Below are positions 18,223-27,098 of a stretch of DNA of 64,000 bases, in pieces. The notes beneath the pieces are model-generated. The model was not told the origin of the DNA and ran no database searches. It worked only from the letters and a program-made list of their open reading frames with translations. Every line of letters begins with the position of its first letter. Within the stretch, counting starts at the first letter, position 1. The DNA is from Alteromonas sp. CI.11.F.A3 (GTDB lineage Bacteria > Pseudomonadota > Gammaproteobacteria > Enterobacterales > Alteromonadaceae), in assembly GCF_032925565.1 (NCBI RefSeq), contig NZ_CP136708.1:4526001-4590000 (forward strand). The letters run 5' to 3'. The translations under genes were made by a program, and so were the position numbers.

Positions 18223-18916
18223 TTTAATTGAAGTTATTGATGACGTTTTGTCACCTGAATTGTGTACTCAAGTTATCGCGCGTTTCGAGAAAAGCCCAAA
18301 CCTAACTCAAGGTAAAACTGGCGGCGGTGTCGATTTAGATAAGAAGCGTAGTATTGATGTGTCTATCTCTCAACAGCCCGAGTTTGCCGACCTTTTTAAA
18401 CAGGTGATGCAGTTAACGGGCGAACAGTTAGTTAAGTACATCGAGAAGTATTACTACGCTTTGGTAGGTCCTATTGGCCTAACCGTTCGCCACCCCAAAA
18501 CGGGAGAACCGGTTAAGCTTACCGGCGAAAACTTTGAGGAAGTGGGTAAACCTAATTTACATAACTTGGTTAACTACCTATTTCGTATTGGCGACATTAA
18601 CGCACAGCGCTACACAGCCGGTAATGGCGGTTACCCTTACTGGCATTCGGAAGTGTATCCGCAAGCGCCTCACAATGAAGCTTTGCATCGAGTATTACTG
18701 TTTATGTTTTACTTAAATGATGTGGAAGATGGTGGGGAAACCGAGTTTTATTATCAAGATAAAGCCGTAAAGCCTAAAGCAGGAAGAATGGTCATTGCCC
18801 CTGCTTATTTTACCCATACTCACCGTGGGCAAATACCTAGAAGCAACGACAAGTACATTCTTACTTCGTGGCTACTGTTCAATCGTGCAGAACAAATCTA
18901 TACACCACAAGGCTAG
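18215..18916 (+). CDS. 2-oxoglutarate/Fe(II)-dependent oxygenase, prolyl-4-hydroxylase-like
   Basis: 233 residues. The C-terminal half holds the double-stranded beta-helix: QRYTAGNGGYPYWHSEVY with the iron-binding HxE (variant of HxD), YLNDVEDGGETEFYY, the distal His in THTHRGQIP, and Lys in SNDKYILTSWL for 2-oxoglutarate. The N-terminal 100 residues are helical and start with a P4H-like DLIEVIDDVLSPELC. Probably hydroxylates a protein or small molecule in the cytosol; no signal peptide. Coupled to the thioesterase gene by an 8-bp overlap, which suggests a shared but unknown pathway. Confidence 0.8.
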   Translation: MADLIEVIDDVLSPELCTQVIARFEKSPNLTQGKTGGGVDLDKKRSIDVSISQQPEFADLFKQVMQLTGEQLVKYIEKYYYALVGPIGLTVRHPKTGEPVKLTGENFEEVGKPNLHNLVNYLFRIGDINAQRYTAGNGGYPYWHSEVYPQAPHNEALHRVLLFMFYLNDVEDGGETEFYYQDKAVKPKAGRMVIAPAYFTHTHRGQIPRSNDKYILTSWLLFNRAEQIYTPQG

Positions 18917-18966
18917 GCCGCGTTTTTTCTTATGAGGAGCTCCCTACTCAAAAGGAGCTTACTTGC

Positions 18967-19449
18967 CTAAAAAGCACTTACCTCGATACCCTTAAGTCGA
19001 TAACCTACCGATGCGATATCACCTTTCCAGCCTTCAGTGGTAAGCTCGCCAGTAACCCATATCGCGTCGTAAATATTATCTAGAGGAATGCCTTCTTCAA
19101 ACGTCACGTACACAATTTGGTTCGACGCAGGCGGCGGCACATGAATACAAGCGCCAAAGTAAGGCACTAGCAAAAATTCGGTCGTGAGCTCAGGCGTGCC
19201 TTCAAGGGGCACCACAAAGCCAGGAATTTTTACCCGCTTACCATCGAATTTATCGACCACTGGCGCATCAGGCTGCAACTGTGACATTTCACCATTGTGC
19301 TGAACGGCGGGAGGCGCAAGCTCATTAAACCCTTCTGGTACCAAATCTTCCCAATACACTTCAATAGGTTCTTCGTCGCTATACGCAGAGAACGACGGAA
19401 GCAATATCACCAAGGCTAAAACCAATGCCTTTCCCATGACTTTCAACAT
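18967..19449 (-). CDS. DUF3299-type exported protein
   Basis: 160 residues from ATG 19449. N-terminal signal peptide (hydrophobic LVLALVILLPSFSAYS), then a compact domain with IPGFVVPLEGTPELTTEFLLVPYFGACIHVPPP (FVVPLEG and CIHVPPP are the recognisable parts) and a C-terminal WVTGEL. This matches the DUF3299 family as I know it; members are periplasmic and of unknown function, often next to transport or maturation genes. A GTG three codons upstream is also possible. Convergent with the 2OG-oxygenase gene, with a weak AGCTCC/GGAGCT hairpin (18938-18959) between them. Confidence 0.75.
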   Translation of the reverse strand: MLKVMGKALVLALVILLPSFSAYSDEEPIEVYWEDLVPEGFNELAPPAVQHNGEMSQLQPDAPVVDKFDGKRVKIPGFVVPLEGTPELTTEFLLVPYFGACIHVPPPASNQIVYVTFEEGIPLDNIYDAIWVTGELTTEGWKGDIASVGYRLKGIEVSAF

Positions 19450-19486
19450 AACACTCACTTAAATAAAAAAGGGTAGCTCTTAAAAT

Positions 19487-19523
19487 AAAAAGGGCCGGTA
19501 CTTACCAGCACCGACCCCTTTTT
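19487..19523 (-). terminator. Terminator downstream of ppa
   Basis: Imperfect stem of AAAAAGGG-CCGGT with ACCGACCCCTTTTT; on the minus strand the stem ends in a T-run just after the ppa stop. One bulge and one mismatch. Confidence 0.7.
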
Positions 19524-19547
19524 AGCATGTCTTGTAAGCAGCGTGAA

Positions 19548-20078
19548 TTATTCTGCTTCGAAACGCTTAACGCTTGCGACAATTTCTTCTTTCGCTGCAG
19601 CTGAACCAGCCCAGCCGTCTATCTTAACCCACTTGCCAGGTTCAAGATCTTTGTAATGAGAGAAGAAGTGCTCGATTTGCTGTAGTAGCAACTCAGGTGC
19701 GTCTTCAGTTTCTTGTACTTTACGGTAAATAGTAGAAAGCTTGTCGATTGGCACTGCCAATACTTTAGCGTCTTTACCAGACTCATCAGTCATGTTCAAA
19801 ACACCAATTGGGCGACAACGAATTACCGAACCCGCAAGCAATGGGAAAGGTGTCATTACCAATACGTCAACTGGGTCACCGTCTTCAGACAAGGTGTTAG
19901 GCACGTAACCGTAGTTAGTTGGGTAGTGCATGCAAGTTGCCATGAAACGGTCAACAAACATAGCGCCTGAGTCTTTGTCTACTTCGTATTTTACCGGGTC
20001 AGCGTGTGCTGGAATTTCGATAACTACATTCACTTCTTCAGGCAAGTTCTTGCCCGCAGGAATATCATTCAAGCTCAT
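19548..20078 (-). CDS. ppa: Inorganic pyrophosphatase, family I
   Basis: 176 residues, same length as E. coli Ppa. Catalytic signature [11 protein letters not shown] with the three metal-binding Asp, YEVDKDSG and YGYVPNT for the active site, and a C-terminal WVKIDGW. Hydrolyses PPi to phosphate with Mg2+, pulling biosynthetic reactions forward. AAAGGA precedes the ATG. Own terminator on the 3' side, and fbp ends upstream with its own, so it is a single-gene unit. Confidence 0.97.
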   Translation of the reverse strand: MSLNDIPAGKNLPEEVNVVIEIPAHADPVKYEVDKDSGAMFVDRFMATCMHYPTNYGYVPNTLSEDGDPVDVLVMTPFPLLAGSVIRCRPIGVLNMTDESGKDAKVLAVPIDKLSTIYRKVQETEDAPELLLQQIEHFFSHYKDLEPGKWVKIDGWAGSAAAKEEIVASVKRFEAE

Positions 20079-20138
20079 TCTAAGGTCCTTTCAATGATGT
20101 TTTAAAAAATTTGGCGCTAAGTATACGGTGACGGCGGC

Positions 20139-20186
20139 AAAATAAAAACGGTTTAGCGCTAATCACGCGCAAAACCGCCTTTATTT
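20139..20186 (-). terminator. Terminator downstream of fbp
   Basis: On the minus strand GGCGGTTT pairs with AAACCG across a 16-base loop, followed by TTTTTATTTT. Confidence 0.65.
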
Positions 20187-20196
20187 AGCGATTTTT

Positions 20197-21174
20197 CTAT
20201 TCACTTTTACCGTAATAGCTTAAACAGGTTTCAACTTCTTCTTTAGAACCAATAATACATGGCACGCGTTGATGTATTTCTTCAGGCATTACTTCAAGAA
20301 TACGCCCTGTACCGGTTTCTGCTTTACCACCGGCTTGTTCCATCAAAAATGCCATCGGGTTTGCTTCATAAAGCAAACGCAATTTACCTGGCTTAGATGG
20401 GTCACGTTTATCGTATGGATACATGAAAATACCGCCGCGGCATAACAAGCGATGAATATCGCCCACCATCGCAGCTACCCAACGCATGTTGAAATTTTTC
20501 TCACGAGGGCCATCTTTACCCGCTATCAAGTCGGCAATGTATTCTTGCATAGCCGGTTCCCAATGACGCTGGTTCGATGCATTAATAGAGTACTCAGTGG
20601 TTTGCTCTGGCACTTGAATATTAGGGTGAGTAAGTAGGAAACCACCGTGGGTTTTATCTAGGGTATAAATATGCGTGCCACGCCCAGTAGTAAGGGCTAG
20701 CATAGTAGATGGTCCGTAAAGCACGTAACCTGCTGCAACTATCTGTGTACCCGGCTGAAGAAACGCTGATGGATCATCGGGCTCCATCCACTGAGGCGCG
20801 TGGGTAATTGAGAAGATAGTACCAATTAAACTATTAATTTCTGTATTCGATGAGCCGTCTAATGGGTCAAAGCTAACCAAATAGTTACCATCTGGGTTGC
20901 ACGGTACTACATCGTCTTCTTCTTCCGATGAAATGGCTTTTACATAGCCCGACTCGCGAAGCGTATCTTTAATGATGTGATTAGAGATAACATCTAACTT
21001 CTTTTGCGTTTCACCTTGTACGTTTTCTGACAAAGTAGAACCCAATACGCCAGCAAGCGCACCTTGACTCACCCGGAACGAAATTTCTTTGCAGCTCGCC
21101 AACAAGGTTCTTATAAGCAATATGAGCTCTAGCGGGGCACCATCTTCTTGCAACTGGGAATTTAAACGTTTCAT
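20197..21174 (-). CDS. fbp: Fructose-1,6-bisphosphatase, class I
   Basis: 325 residues from ATG 21174 (MKRLNSQL). Metal site and family motif [11 protein letters not shown] near residue 115, preceded by SSEEEDD, and the C-terminal [18 protein letters not shown]. It removes the 1-phosphate of fructose-1,6-bisphosphate in gluconeogenesis. The frame is open to a TTG 29 codons upstream, but that extension has no family similarity and no ribosome-binding site; AAAGG lies 10-12 bases before the chosen ATG. Divergent from mpl. Confidence 0.95.
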   Translation of the reverse strand: MKRLNSQLQEDGAPLELILLIRTLLASCKEISFRVSQGALAGVLGSTLSENVQGETQKKLDVISNHIIKDTLRESGYVKAISSEEEDDVVPCNPDGNYLVSFDPLDGSSNTEINSLIGTIFSITHAPQWMEPDDPSAFLQPGTQIVAAGYVLYGPSTMLALTTGRGTHIYTLDKTHGGFLLTHPNIQVPEQTTEYSINASNQRHWEPAMQEYIADLIAGKDGPREKNFNMRWVAAMVGDIHRLLCRGGIFMYPYDKRDPSKPGKLRLLYEANPMAFLMEQAGGKAETGTGRILEVMPEEIHQRVPCIIGSKEEVETCLSYYGKSE

Positions 21175-21447
21175 CTTAGTTAAGCCTTTTTTTAGTGTGT
21201 AGGGTATGACAATACAAGGCGCGCAGCTTTCCTTACCGGCTTTCTCTTGCACTACCAACAAGCACTGCTTTATATGCTTGTTAAATTGATTGTAACCGTG
21301 AATGCACCGAAGTGGAATAAGGCAGGCGCTGCCAATCTACACAACATACCAGTGAAAGCAGGCATTATGAGTGAAAATGCATTATTTAACCGGCAACGGT
21401 TCTGATAAAGTAGCCAGTATTCAATGCAGTAAAAATGAGAATTCGCT

Positions 21448-22830
21448 ATGCATGTACATATTTTAGGTATTTGCGGTAGCTTTATGGGTGGCATCGCAGC
21501 CATTGCGAAAGCCTTAGGCCATAAGGTCACAGGCTCAGATACCAATGTGTATCCGCCCATGAGTACCCAACTTGAAGCCCTTGGCATCGAGCTTACCGAA
21601 GGCTTCGATACTAACCAGTTCGAGCCAATTCCTGACATCGTGATTATTGGTAACGCCATGTCTCGAGGAAATTCAGCGGTTGAGTATGTGTTAAATAGAA
21701 ACTTGCCGTATACCAGTGGCCCGCAGTGGTTACTTGATAACTTATTAAAAGATAGATGGGTAATTGGCGTATCGGGCACCCACGGCAAAACCACCACCAG
21801 CAGTATGGTGGCGTGGATTTTAGAGTACAGTGAATTAAACCCCGGCTACCTTATTGGTGGTGTGCCTGAAAACTTTGGTGTGTCTGCCCGCATTGGAGAA
21901 AGCCCGTTTTTTGTCATTGAAGCCGATGAGTACGACAGTGCCTTTTTCGACAAGCGTTCTAAGTTTGTGCATTACCGTCCTAAAACGCTGGTGATTAATA
22001 ACTTAGAGTTTGACCATGCTGACATCTTCGCCAATTTAGCGGCCATTCAAACCCAGTTTCACCACCTTGTGCGTATGGTGCCAGAAAATGGCCTTATTCT
22101 TACGCCCAATCACACACCTGCTATTGAGGAAACCCTAAAAAAGGGTTGCTGGACACAACGCCAATCTTTAGGCAAAGAATGGTCGGCAGAACTCATCAAT
22201 AAAGATGGCAGCCAGTTTAACGTGTTATTTAACAACGACGTTGTAGGTGAGGTGCAGTGGGAACTGCTTGGCCAGCATAATGTGGATAACGCACTCATGG
22301 CTATTGCTGCGGCTCATCATGCCGGTGTTACCCTCAACGATGCCATAACCGCGCTATCAAGTTTTAAAAATGTTAAGCGCCGCATGGAAATAAAGGGCGC
22401 AGTGACACTCGCGGCTGAAGGTAAACCCGTGACGGTTTATGATGACTTCGCTCATCACCCCACCGCCATTGCCACCACTATCGACGGACTTCGCAAGAAA
22501 GTAGGCAACGCCCGCATTCTTGCTGTGCTAGAGCCCCGTTCAAATACCATGAAAATGGGGGTGCACAAAAATACTCTCGCCCAATCTTGGCAGGCCGCCG
22601 ATGCGGTTTATGTCTATGAACCCCAAGGGCTAGACTGGTCGTTGAAGGAAGCTGCGGCTACTAGCCCTGCCCCCACTGCCGTTTTCAACAAAGTAGAAAC
22701 GATCGTGCAGGCGCTAAAAAACGAAGTGCGTCCTGGCGACCATATTCTTATTATGAGTAATGGTGGCTTTGAAGGCATCCACAGCCGTGTTTTACGCGTA
22801 CTTACCCCGTCAATCGAGGTAGAAAAATGA
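21448..22830 (+). CDS. mpl: UDP-N-acetylmuramate:L-alanyl-gamma-D-glutamyl-meso-diaminopimelate ligase
   Basis: 460 residues (E. coli 457). Mur-ligase fold: N-terminal [17 protein letters not shown] for UDP-sugar binding, ATP loop [11 protein letters not shown] near residue 108, and C-terminal LEPRSNTMK. It reattaches recycled murein tripeptide to UDP-MurNAc in the cytosol. The stop overlaps ubiX by 4 bp (ATGA), so the two are co-translated. Confidence 0.96.
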   Translation: MHVHILGICGSFMGGIAAIAKALGHKVTGSDTNVYPPMSTQLEALGIELTEGFDTNQFEPIPDIVIIGNAMSRGNSAVEYVLNRNLPYTSGPQWLLDNLLKDRWVIGVSGTHGKTTTSSMVAWILEYSELNPGYLIGGVPENFGVSARIGESPFFVIEADEYDSAFFDKRSKFVHYRPKTLVINNLEFDHADIFANLAAIQTQFHHLVRMVPENGLILTPNHTPAIEETLKKGCWTQRQSLGKEWSAELINKDGSQFNVLFNNDVVGEVQWELLGQHNVDNALMAIAAAHHAGVTLNDAITALSSFKNVKRRMEIKGAVTLAAEGKPVTVYDDFAHHPTAIATTIDGLRKKVGNARILAVLEPRSNTMKMGVHKNTLAQSWQAADAVYVYEPQGLDWSLKEAAATSPAPTAVFNKVETIVQALKNEVRPGDHILIMSNGGFEGIHSRVLRVLTPSIEVEK

Positions 22831-23462
22831 AACATGATAAGCAAATTACGCTAGCTATTACAGGTGCCTCTGGTACCCCATACGCACTTTCACTATTAAC
22901 GTCGTTAGTCAAAGCTGACTACCAAGTGTATGTACTTATTTCTTCTGCCGCCAAGGTGGTGATGGCGACAGAAGAAAACATAAAAATACCGGCTAGGCCT
23001 GCAGACGCCAGTGCCTTCTTTATTGAGCACTGCGGCGGTAAACCAGGCCAAGTGCAAGTCTTTGGGAAAGAAGAGTGGTTTTCACCTGTCGCTTCAGGCT
23101 CTGCCGCACCGGCTAAAATGGTGGTCTGTCCCTGCTCTACTGGCACTCTTTCGTCTATTGCTATTGGTGCCAGTGACAACTTAATTGAGCGGGCTGCCGA
23201 TGTAGTATTAAAAGAAAGAGGTCAGCTAATTCTGGTGCCAAGGGAAATGCCACTTTCCTCTATCCATTTGGAAAACATGCTTAAACTGTCACAAATGGGT
23301 GCGACAATAATGCCAGCAGCGCCTGGTTTTTATCATAATCCAAAGACCATAGAAGATTTGGTCGATTTTGTTGTAGCGCGTATTCTGGATCACCTTGGGG
23401 TTGAGCAATCGTTAGTGGCGCGGTGGGGCTATGATACCGCTAAACACAACCCAAAAACCTAG
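22827..23462 (+). CDS. ubiX: Flavin prenyltransferase UbiX
   Basis: 211 residues. Flavodoxin-like fold with the phosphate-binding [11 protein letters not shown] at the N-terminus, the [17 protein letters not shown] central motif, and [16 protein letters not shown] near residue 138. It makes prenylated FMN for the UbiD decarboxylase in ubiquinone synthesis. ATGA overlap with mpl indicates coupling, although the pathways are not directly related. Confidence 0.96.
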   Translation: MKHDKQITLAITGASGTPYALSLLTSLVKADYQVYVLISSAAKVVMATEENIKIPARPADASAFFIEHCGGKPGQVQVFGKEEWFSPVASGSAAPAKMVVCPCSTGTLSSIAIGASDNLIERAADVVLKERGQLILVPREMPLSSIHLENMLKLSQMGATIMPAAPGFYHNPKTIEDLVDFVVARILDHLGVEQSLVARWGYDTAKHNPKT

Positions 23463-23529
23463 CTGCCGACTTAAAGTTAATTACTACTTAAAACTAGCTA
23501 TCCTATAAAAACAGAACAGAGGAATATGA

Positions 23530-24330
23530 ATGACAGCGTTGAGAGACAGGACGTTCGCCGTCGCGCTTAGCTCACTTATTACATTGCTGATGGTATCTCC
23601 AGCTTTTGGCTGGGGTCAAACCGGCCATCGGGTTACCGGTGCTATTGCGCAGCAGTATTTAAGCCCATTGTCTCAAGCGGCAGTTGCAGAACTACTACCA
23701 CACGGTTCGTTAGCAGAAGCGTCAACTTATGCGGATGAAATGCGCTCAGACCCAAGCGAGTTCTGGCAAAAGATGTCTACCCATTGGCACTACGTAACAG
23801 TTCCTCAAGGAAAAGACTATGCTGAAGTTGGTGCGCCTAGACAAGGCGACGCCGTTACCGCACTAGAGGCCTATACAAAGACGCTTAAAAGCGACACAGC
23901 CACTATTGAAGAAAAGCGCTTAGCGCTGCGTTTCGTTGTGCACATCATTGGCGATTTGCACCAACCGCTACATGCGGGTGATGGTAGCGATCGCGGTGGT
24001 AACGATGTAAAAGTAAATTTCTTTTGGCAAAACTCTAACTTACATCGGGTGTGGGACTCTCAAATGCTAGAGCAACGTAAGCTGTCTTACACGGAGTGGA
24101 CATCGTGGCTCACAGAACACATCACACCGAGTGATATTCGTAGTTGGGCAACTACAGATCCTTTGGTGTGGATTGAAGAAAGCACCAATATCCGCGACAC
24201 CATTTACCCTGAAGATGCCAACAATATGAGTTACGACTACTTGTATCAGCACCTTCCTACCGCGAAGCAGCGCTTACAAATGGCAGGGATTCGTCTTGCC
24301 ATGTACTTGAACGAAACGTTTGACAAGTAG
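23530..24330 (+). CDS. Secreted S1/P1-type nuclease
   Basis: 266 residues. Signal peptide of about 27 residues ending PAFG; the mature protein begins WGQTGHRV, where the N-terminal Trp amine and His are zinc ligands in this family. Further zinc ligands are present: STYADEMR, THWHYV, HIIGDLHQPLHAGD, DRGGND and NLHRVWD. All nine expected metal ligands appear intact. A trinuclear-zinc phosphodiesterase, probably periplasmic or extracellular, degrading RNA or ssDNA for phosphate or nucleoside use. GAGGA lies six bases before the ATG. Terminator at 24353. Confidence 0.93.
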   Translation: MTALRDRTFAVALSSLITLLMVSPAFGWGQTGHRVTGAIAQQYLSPLSQAAVAELLPHGSLAEASTYADEMRSDPSEFWQKMSTHWHYVTVPQGKDYAEVGAPRQGDAVTALEAYTKTLKSDTATIEEKRLALRFVVHIIGDLHQPLHAGDGSDRGGNDVKVNFFWQNSNLHRVWDSQMLEQRKLSYTEWTSWLTEHITPSDIRSWATTDPLVWIEESTNIRDTIYPEDANNMSYDYLYQHLPTAKQRLQMAGIRLAMYLNETFDK

Positions 24331-24352
24331 GCGCTAAAATTAATTTTAGGCA

Positions 24353-24384
24353 CAAAAAAGCGGAGGCATATGTCTCCGCTTTTG
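24353..24384. terminator. Bidirectional terminator
   Basis: CAAAAAAGCGGAG / CTCCGCTTTTG stem with an eight-base loop between the convergent nuclease and rraA genes. Confidence 0.88.
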
Positions 24385-24433
24385 TTACTTAAGCCAGATG
24401 TTTTCGTTAAAGACCTAGCCTAGTAGAAAGCCC

Positions 24434-24919
24434 CTAGTCAATATCAAGGGGTTCTGGCGAAAGAATAACGCCTGTGCTGTCAGCATAAAGGTGATCTTCT
24501 GGCAGGAAGGTAACGCCACCAAAATTAACCGGTACATCAACATCGCCAATGCTTTCGCTTTCCGCGTTAACGGGAATAGCCGCTACCGCTAACACGCCAA
24601 TATCTAATTCGGCTAAGTTATCTACTTCACGTACACTGCCGTAACACACGATGCCTTCCCAGTCGTTGTCTATTGCCACTTGAGCAAGCGCTGCATCGAA
24701 CAAGGCACGACGCGTAGAACCACCACCATCAATCAGCAGAACTTTGCCTGCACCAGGTTGAGCCAATACACGGTCGATAAGACCACGGTCTTCGAAACAC
24801 TTAATCGTGGTGATTTCGCCACCAAAAGAATAACGGCCGCCAAAGCTTGCGAAGATAGGGTCAACTACGTCGACGCTGTCTGCAAATAAATCGCACAATT
24901 CAGAAGTGTTGTAATCCAT
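24434..24919 (-). CDS. rraA: RNase E activity regulator RraA
   Basis: 161 residues, exactly the E. coli length. Family motifs are [21 protein letters not shown]-like (here [22 protein letters not shown]), [11 protein letters not shown] and [10 protein letters not shown]. It forms trimers that bind the scaffold of RNase E and inhibit RNA decay. AAGG lies seven bases before the ATG. Confidence 0.95.
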   Translation of the reverse strand: MDYNTSELCDLFADSVDVVDPIFASFGGRYSFGGEITTIKCFEDRGLIDRVLAQPGAGKVLLIDGGGSTRRALFDAALAQVAIDNDWEGIVCYGSVREVDNLAELDIGVLAVAAIPVNAESESIGDVDVPVNFGGVTFLPEDHLYADSTGVILSPEPLDID

Positions 24920-25276
24920 TGCTCTACCTTACTTTAATTGAGAGTAGTAGGTTATTTACCTTGTTCTAGCATAGCATTAATTTGCTCGTTAAAAACGCCT
25001 GTTTTATGAAGTTTCAGGGAAACAACATTAACCTTTGCGCTAAATACACAGTCACTTTTATTAGTGAGGACATTTTCTCCTACTTAGCACGTAACTTGCT
25101 TACATTTTTTATGAAAGATTGCCTAACTTCGCACTGCACTATATAGAAGTTAATACGTGCAGTGCGGGTGACCAACACACCACTTTATCTGTCATAAAGG
25201 TTTCTTTTTTCTGTCACTGGTTGGTCACAGAATGCTTTTAAATTGTTCAATAATCAATCTAAAGGGGGCAAGGCTA
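24920..25276. other. Divergent promoter region between rraA and PAP2 gene
   Basis: 357 bp without a credible gene; it must hold the promoters of rraA (-) and of the PAP2-glycosyltransferase operon (+). Two inverted repeats at 25130-25228 lie on the PAP2 side; the rest is AT-rich and unremarkable. Confidence 0.6.
25130..25228 (+). promoter_or_regulatory. Two inverted repeats in the leader of the PAP2-GT operon
   Basis: First: CGCACTGCAC (25130-25139) and GTGCAGTGCG (25157-25166), perfect 10-bp arms with a 17-base spacer. Second: GTGACCAAC (25168-25176) and GTTGGTCAC (25220-25228), perfect 9-bp arms with a 43-base spacer. They lie directly next to each other and end 48 bp before the PAP2 ATG. 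They may be operators or an RNA leader structure. Confidence 0.5.
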
Positions 25277-25795
25277 ATGCTTCTTAAATCCTTGACCAAA
25301 TACGATACAAATTTGTTCTATCGCTTATACAGTCTTACCGTAAAACGAGATTGTCGCAGTATCATCTGGTTGTCAAAAACCGGAGATGGATACCTTTACT
25401 TGGTTATTGGTGCCTTACTATGGGCTTTTGAACCCGAGCATGGCGAACTTTTCCTCTATACAGCGCTGATGGCATACGCGCTGGAGTTACCTATCTATGT
25501 GCTGCTTAAGAAAATGTTCAAGCGCCCGCGCCCTTGTGATTTTTTATTGAATTTAACAGCACACGTTACGCCATCGGATAAATTCTCACTGCCTTCAGGG
25601 CATACAGCTGCAGCCTGCCTAATGGCAATTATTGTCGCGCATTACTATCCAGCATTTGCGGTACTGGCATACAGTTGGGCAGCTTTGATTGGCCTGTCTC
25701 GCGTCTTGCTTGGCGTACACTACCCATCAGATGTAGTTGCAGGTATGTTACTGGGTATCACTATCGCATCATTGAGTCTTTCCATTCTGGGGTAA
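25277..25795 (+). CDS. PAP2-family membrane phosphatase
   Basis: 172 residues from ATG 25277, which is preceded by AAAGGGGGCAAGG; an ATG 15 codons upstream lacks such a site. The phosphatase motifs are in order: KKMFKRPRP, LPSGHTA and SRVLLGVHYPSD, with catalytic His in the last two. Five to six hydrophobic segments place it in the inner membrane. Substrates of the family are lipid phosphates or undecaprenyl pyrophosphate. One base separates its stop from the next ATG, so it is one operon with the glycosyltransferase. Confidence 0.88.
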   Translation: MLLKSLTKYDTNLFYRLYSLTVKRDCRSIIWLSKTGDGYLYLVIGALLWAFEPEHGELFLYTALMAYALELPIYVLLKKMFKRPRPCDFLLNLTAHVTPSDKFSLPSGHTAAACLMAIIVAHYYPAFAVLAYSWAALIGLSRVLLGVHYPSDVVAGMLLGITIASLSLSILG

Positions 25796-25796
25796 C

Positions 25797-26864
25797 ATGA
25801 AATTATTGTATGGCGTGCAAGGCACCGGAAACGGACACATTGCTCGCGCACGAATTATGGCGGCAGCGTTAGCTAAGCGTTCAGATGTTGAAGTAGATTT
25901 TGTTTTCACAGGACGTGAACCCGATAAATACTTTGATATGGATGTATTTGGCGACTATCGCACTTTCACTGGCTTAAGCTTTATTACGAAAAGTGGCCGT
26001 GTAGACCGGTGGCAAACCGTTAAAGAAGCCAACATCAGTCAATTTCTTAAAGACGTAAAACGTTTTGATGCCAGTGGATACGATCTTCTCGTTAACGACT
26101 TCGAGCCTGTTACAGCATGGGCAGCTAAACGACAGCATATTCCGTCAATTTCCATTAGCCACCAAGCCGCATTTTCTTATGATGTGCCAAAATCTGGCGA
26201 CACCATCATTGATAGGCTACTAATGAAAAAATTCGCCCCTACCGACCTTCAGTTAGGCGTACATTGGTTTCACTTTAATCAACCGATTATTCCACCTTTT
26301 GTGGCAGAAAAACCTGTATCAGTTCCAGGTAAGGGCCATGTATTAGTTTACTTACCATTTGAAGATGTAAGCGACGTTCAGCAAATGCTAGAGCCTTTGA
26401 GCGACCAACAATTTCAGTGTTTCCACCCAGATATTAGCGAAATTAAGGACGCTGGCCACATTCAATGGAACCCGACGTCGAAACAACATTTTCAGCGTGC
26501 ACTACAACATTGTAACGGCGTTATTGCGAACGGTGGTTTTGAACTTTCAAGCGAAGCCTTACAACTCGGTAAGAAGCTACTTATTAAACCCCTTCATGGG
26601 CAATTTGAGCAGCTGTCGAATGTATTAACACTTAATAAGCTCGACCTTTGCCACACCCTATTTCAACTGGATACGGACATTGTTGAAGAGTGGCTAGAAG
26701 CAGTAGACATAGAGGCCATTCAGTTCCCAGACAACCCTGATGTATTAATTGATTGGCTGAAAAAAGGTGACTTGCAAGATACGCAGAGCCTATGTAATTC
26801 ACTGTGGAAAGAGGTTCGCTACGGCGATAAAACACAAGAACGCTTATTGTCTCTTGCATTTTAA
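25797..26864 (+). CDS. Glycosyltransferase, GT-B-like (MJ1255-type)
   Basis: 355 residues. Starts KLLYGVQGTGNGHIARA, the glycine loop of GT-B enzymes of the MurG/UDP-glucuronosyltransferase-like group, and later has NGVIANGGFELSSEALQLGKKLLIKPLHGQFEQ (ANGGFELSSEAL and PLHGQFEQ being the donor-binding motifs). No signal peptide; cytosolic or membrane-associated. Immediately downstream of the PAP2 gene, suggesting work on a lipid-linked acceptor. Donor and acceptor unknown. Confidence 0.8.
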   Translation: MKLLYGVQGTGNGHIARARIMAAALAKRSDVEVDFVFTGREPDKYFDMDVFGDYRTFTGLSFITKSGRVDRWQTVKEANISQFLKDVKRFDASGYDLLVNDFEPVTAWAAKRQHIPSISISHQAAFSYDVPKSGDTIIDRLLMKKFAPTDLQLGVHWFHFNQPIIPPFVAEKPVSVPGKGHVLVYLPFEDVSDVQQMLEPLSDQQFQCFHPDISEIKDAGHIQWNPTSKQHFQRALQHCNGVIANGGFELSSEALQLGKKLLIKPLHGQFEQLSNVLTLNKLDLCHTLFQLDTDIVEEWLEAVDIEAIQFPDNPDVLIDWLKKGDLQDTQSLCNSLWKEVRYGDKTQERLLSLAF

Positions 26865-26915
26865 TCACGCAATGCGATGATAACGGCATTTATTGTCGTA
26901 TTCGCGGGATTTTTC

Positions 26916-27098
26916 GTGCTTAAGAAGTGGGTTTTAGTTACATTCGCAGCCATTCTACTCAGTGGTTGTGGCTATAAAGGGGCGCTGTATATTCCACAAG
27001 CGCCAGAACAAACGACGCCTACTGAAAAGCCAGACGAAGCAGCGTCTTCACCAAACACGCAAAGCCAACCCGCCTCCACACCAGGAGAGTCTCACTAG
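26916..27098 (+). CDS. lptM: LptM-like small lipoprotein
   Basis: 60 residues from GTG 26916 (CGGGA six bases upstream), giving a standard short lipoprotein signal VLKKWVLVTFAAILLSGC; the ATG at 26877 would add 13 residues and an abnormally long leader. After the lipidated Cys comes GYKGALYIP, matching the conserved C-G-x-K-G-x-L-Y-x-P of LptM (YifL), followed by a Pro/Thr/Ser-rich tail. E. coli LptM helps assembly of the LptD/LptE outer-membrane complex. The position directly upstream of lysA-dapF is conserved, and the stop overlaps lysA by 1 bp. Confidence 0.85.
   Translation: MLKKWVLVTFAAILLSGCGYKGALYIPQAPEQTTPTEKPDEAASSPNTQSQPASTPGESH

Noticed and set aside
20197-21261. 354-residue version of FBPase from TTG
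   Set aside because: The 29-residue extension has no family similarity and no ribosome-binding site.
21270-21797. 175-residue minus-strand frame across the fbp-mpl gap
   Set aside because: Antisense to the conserved mpl start; no family similarity.
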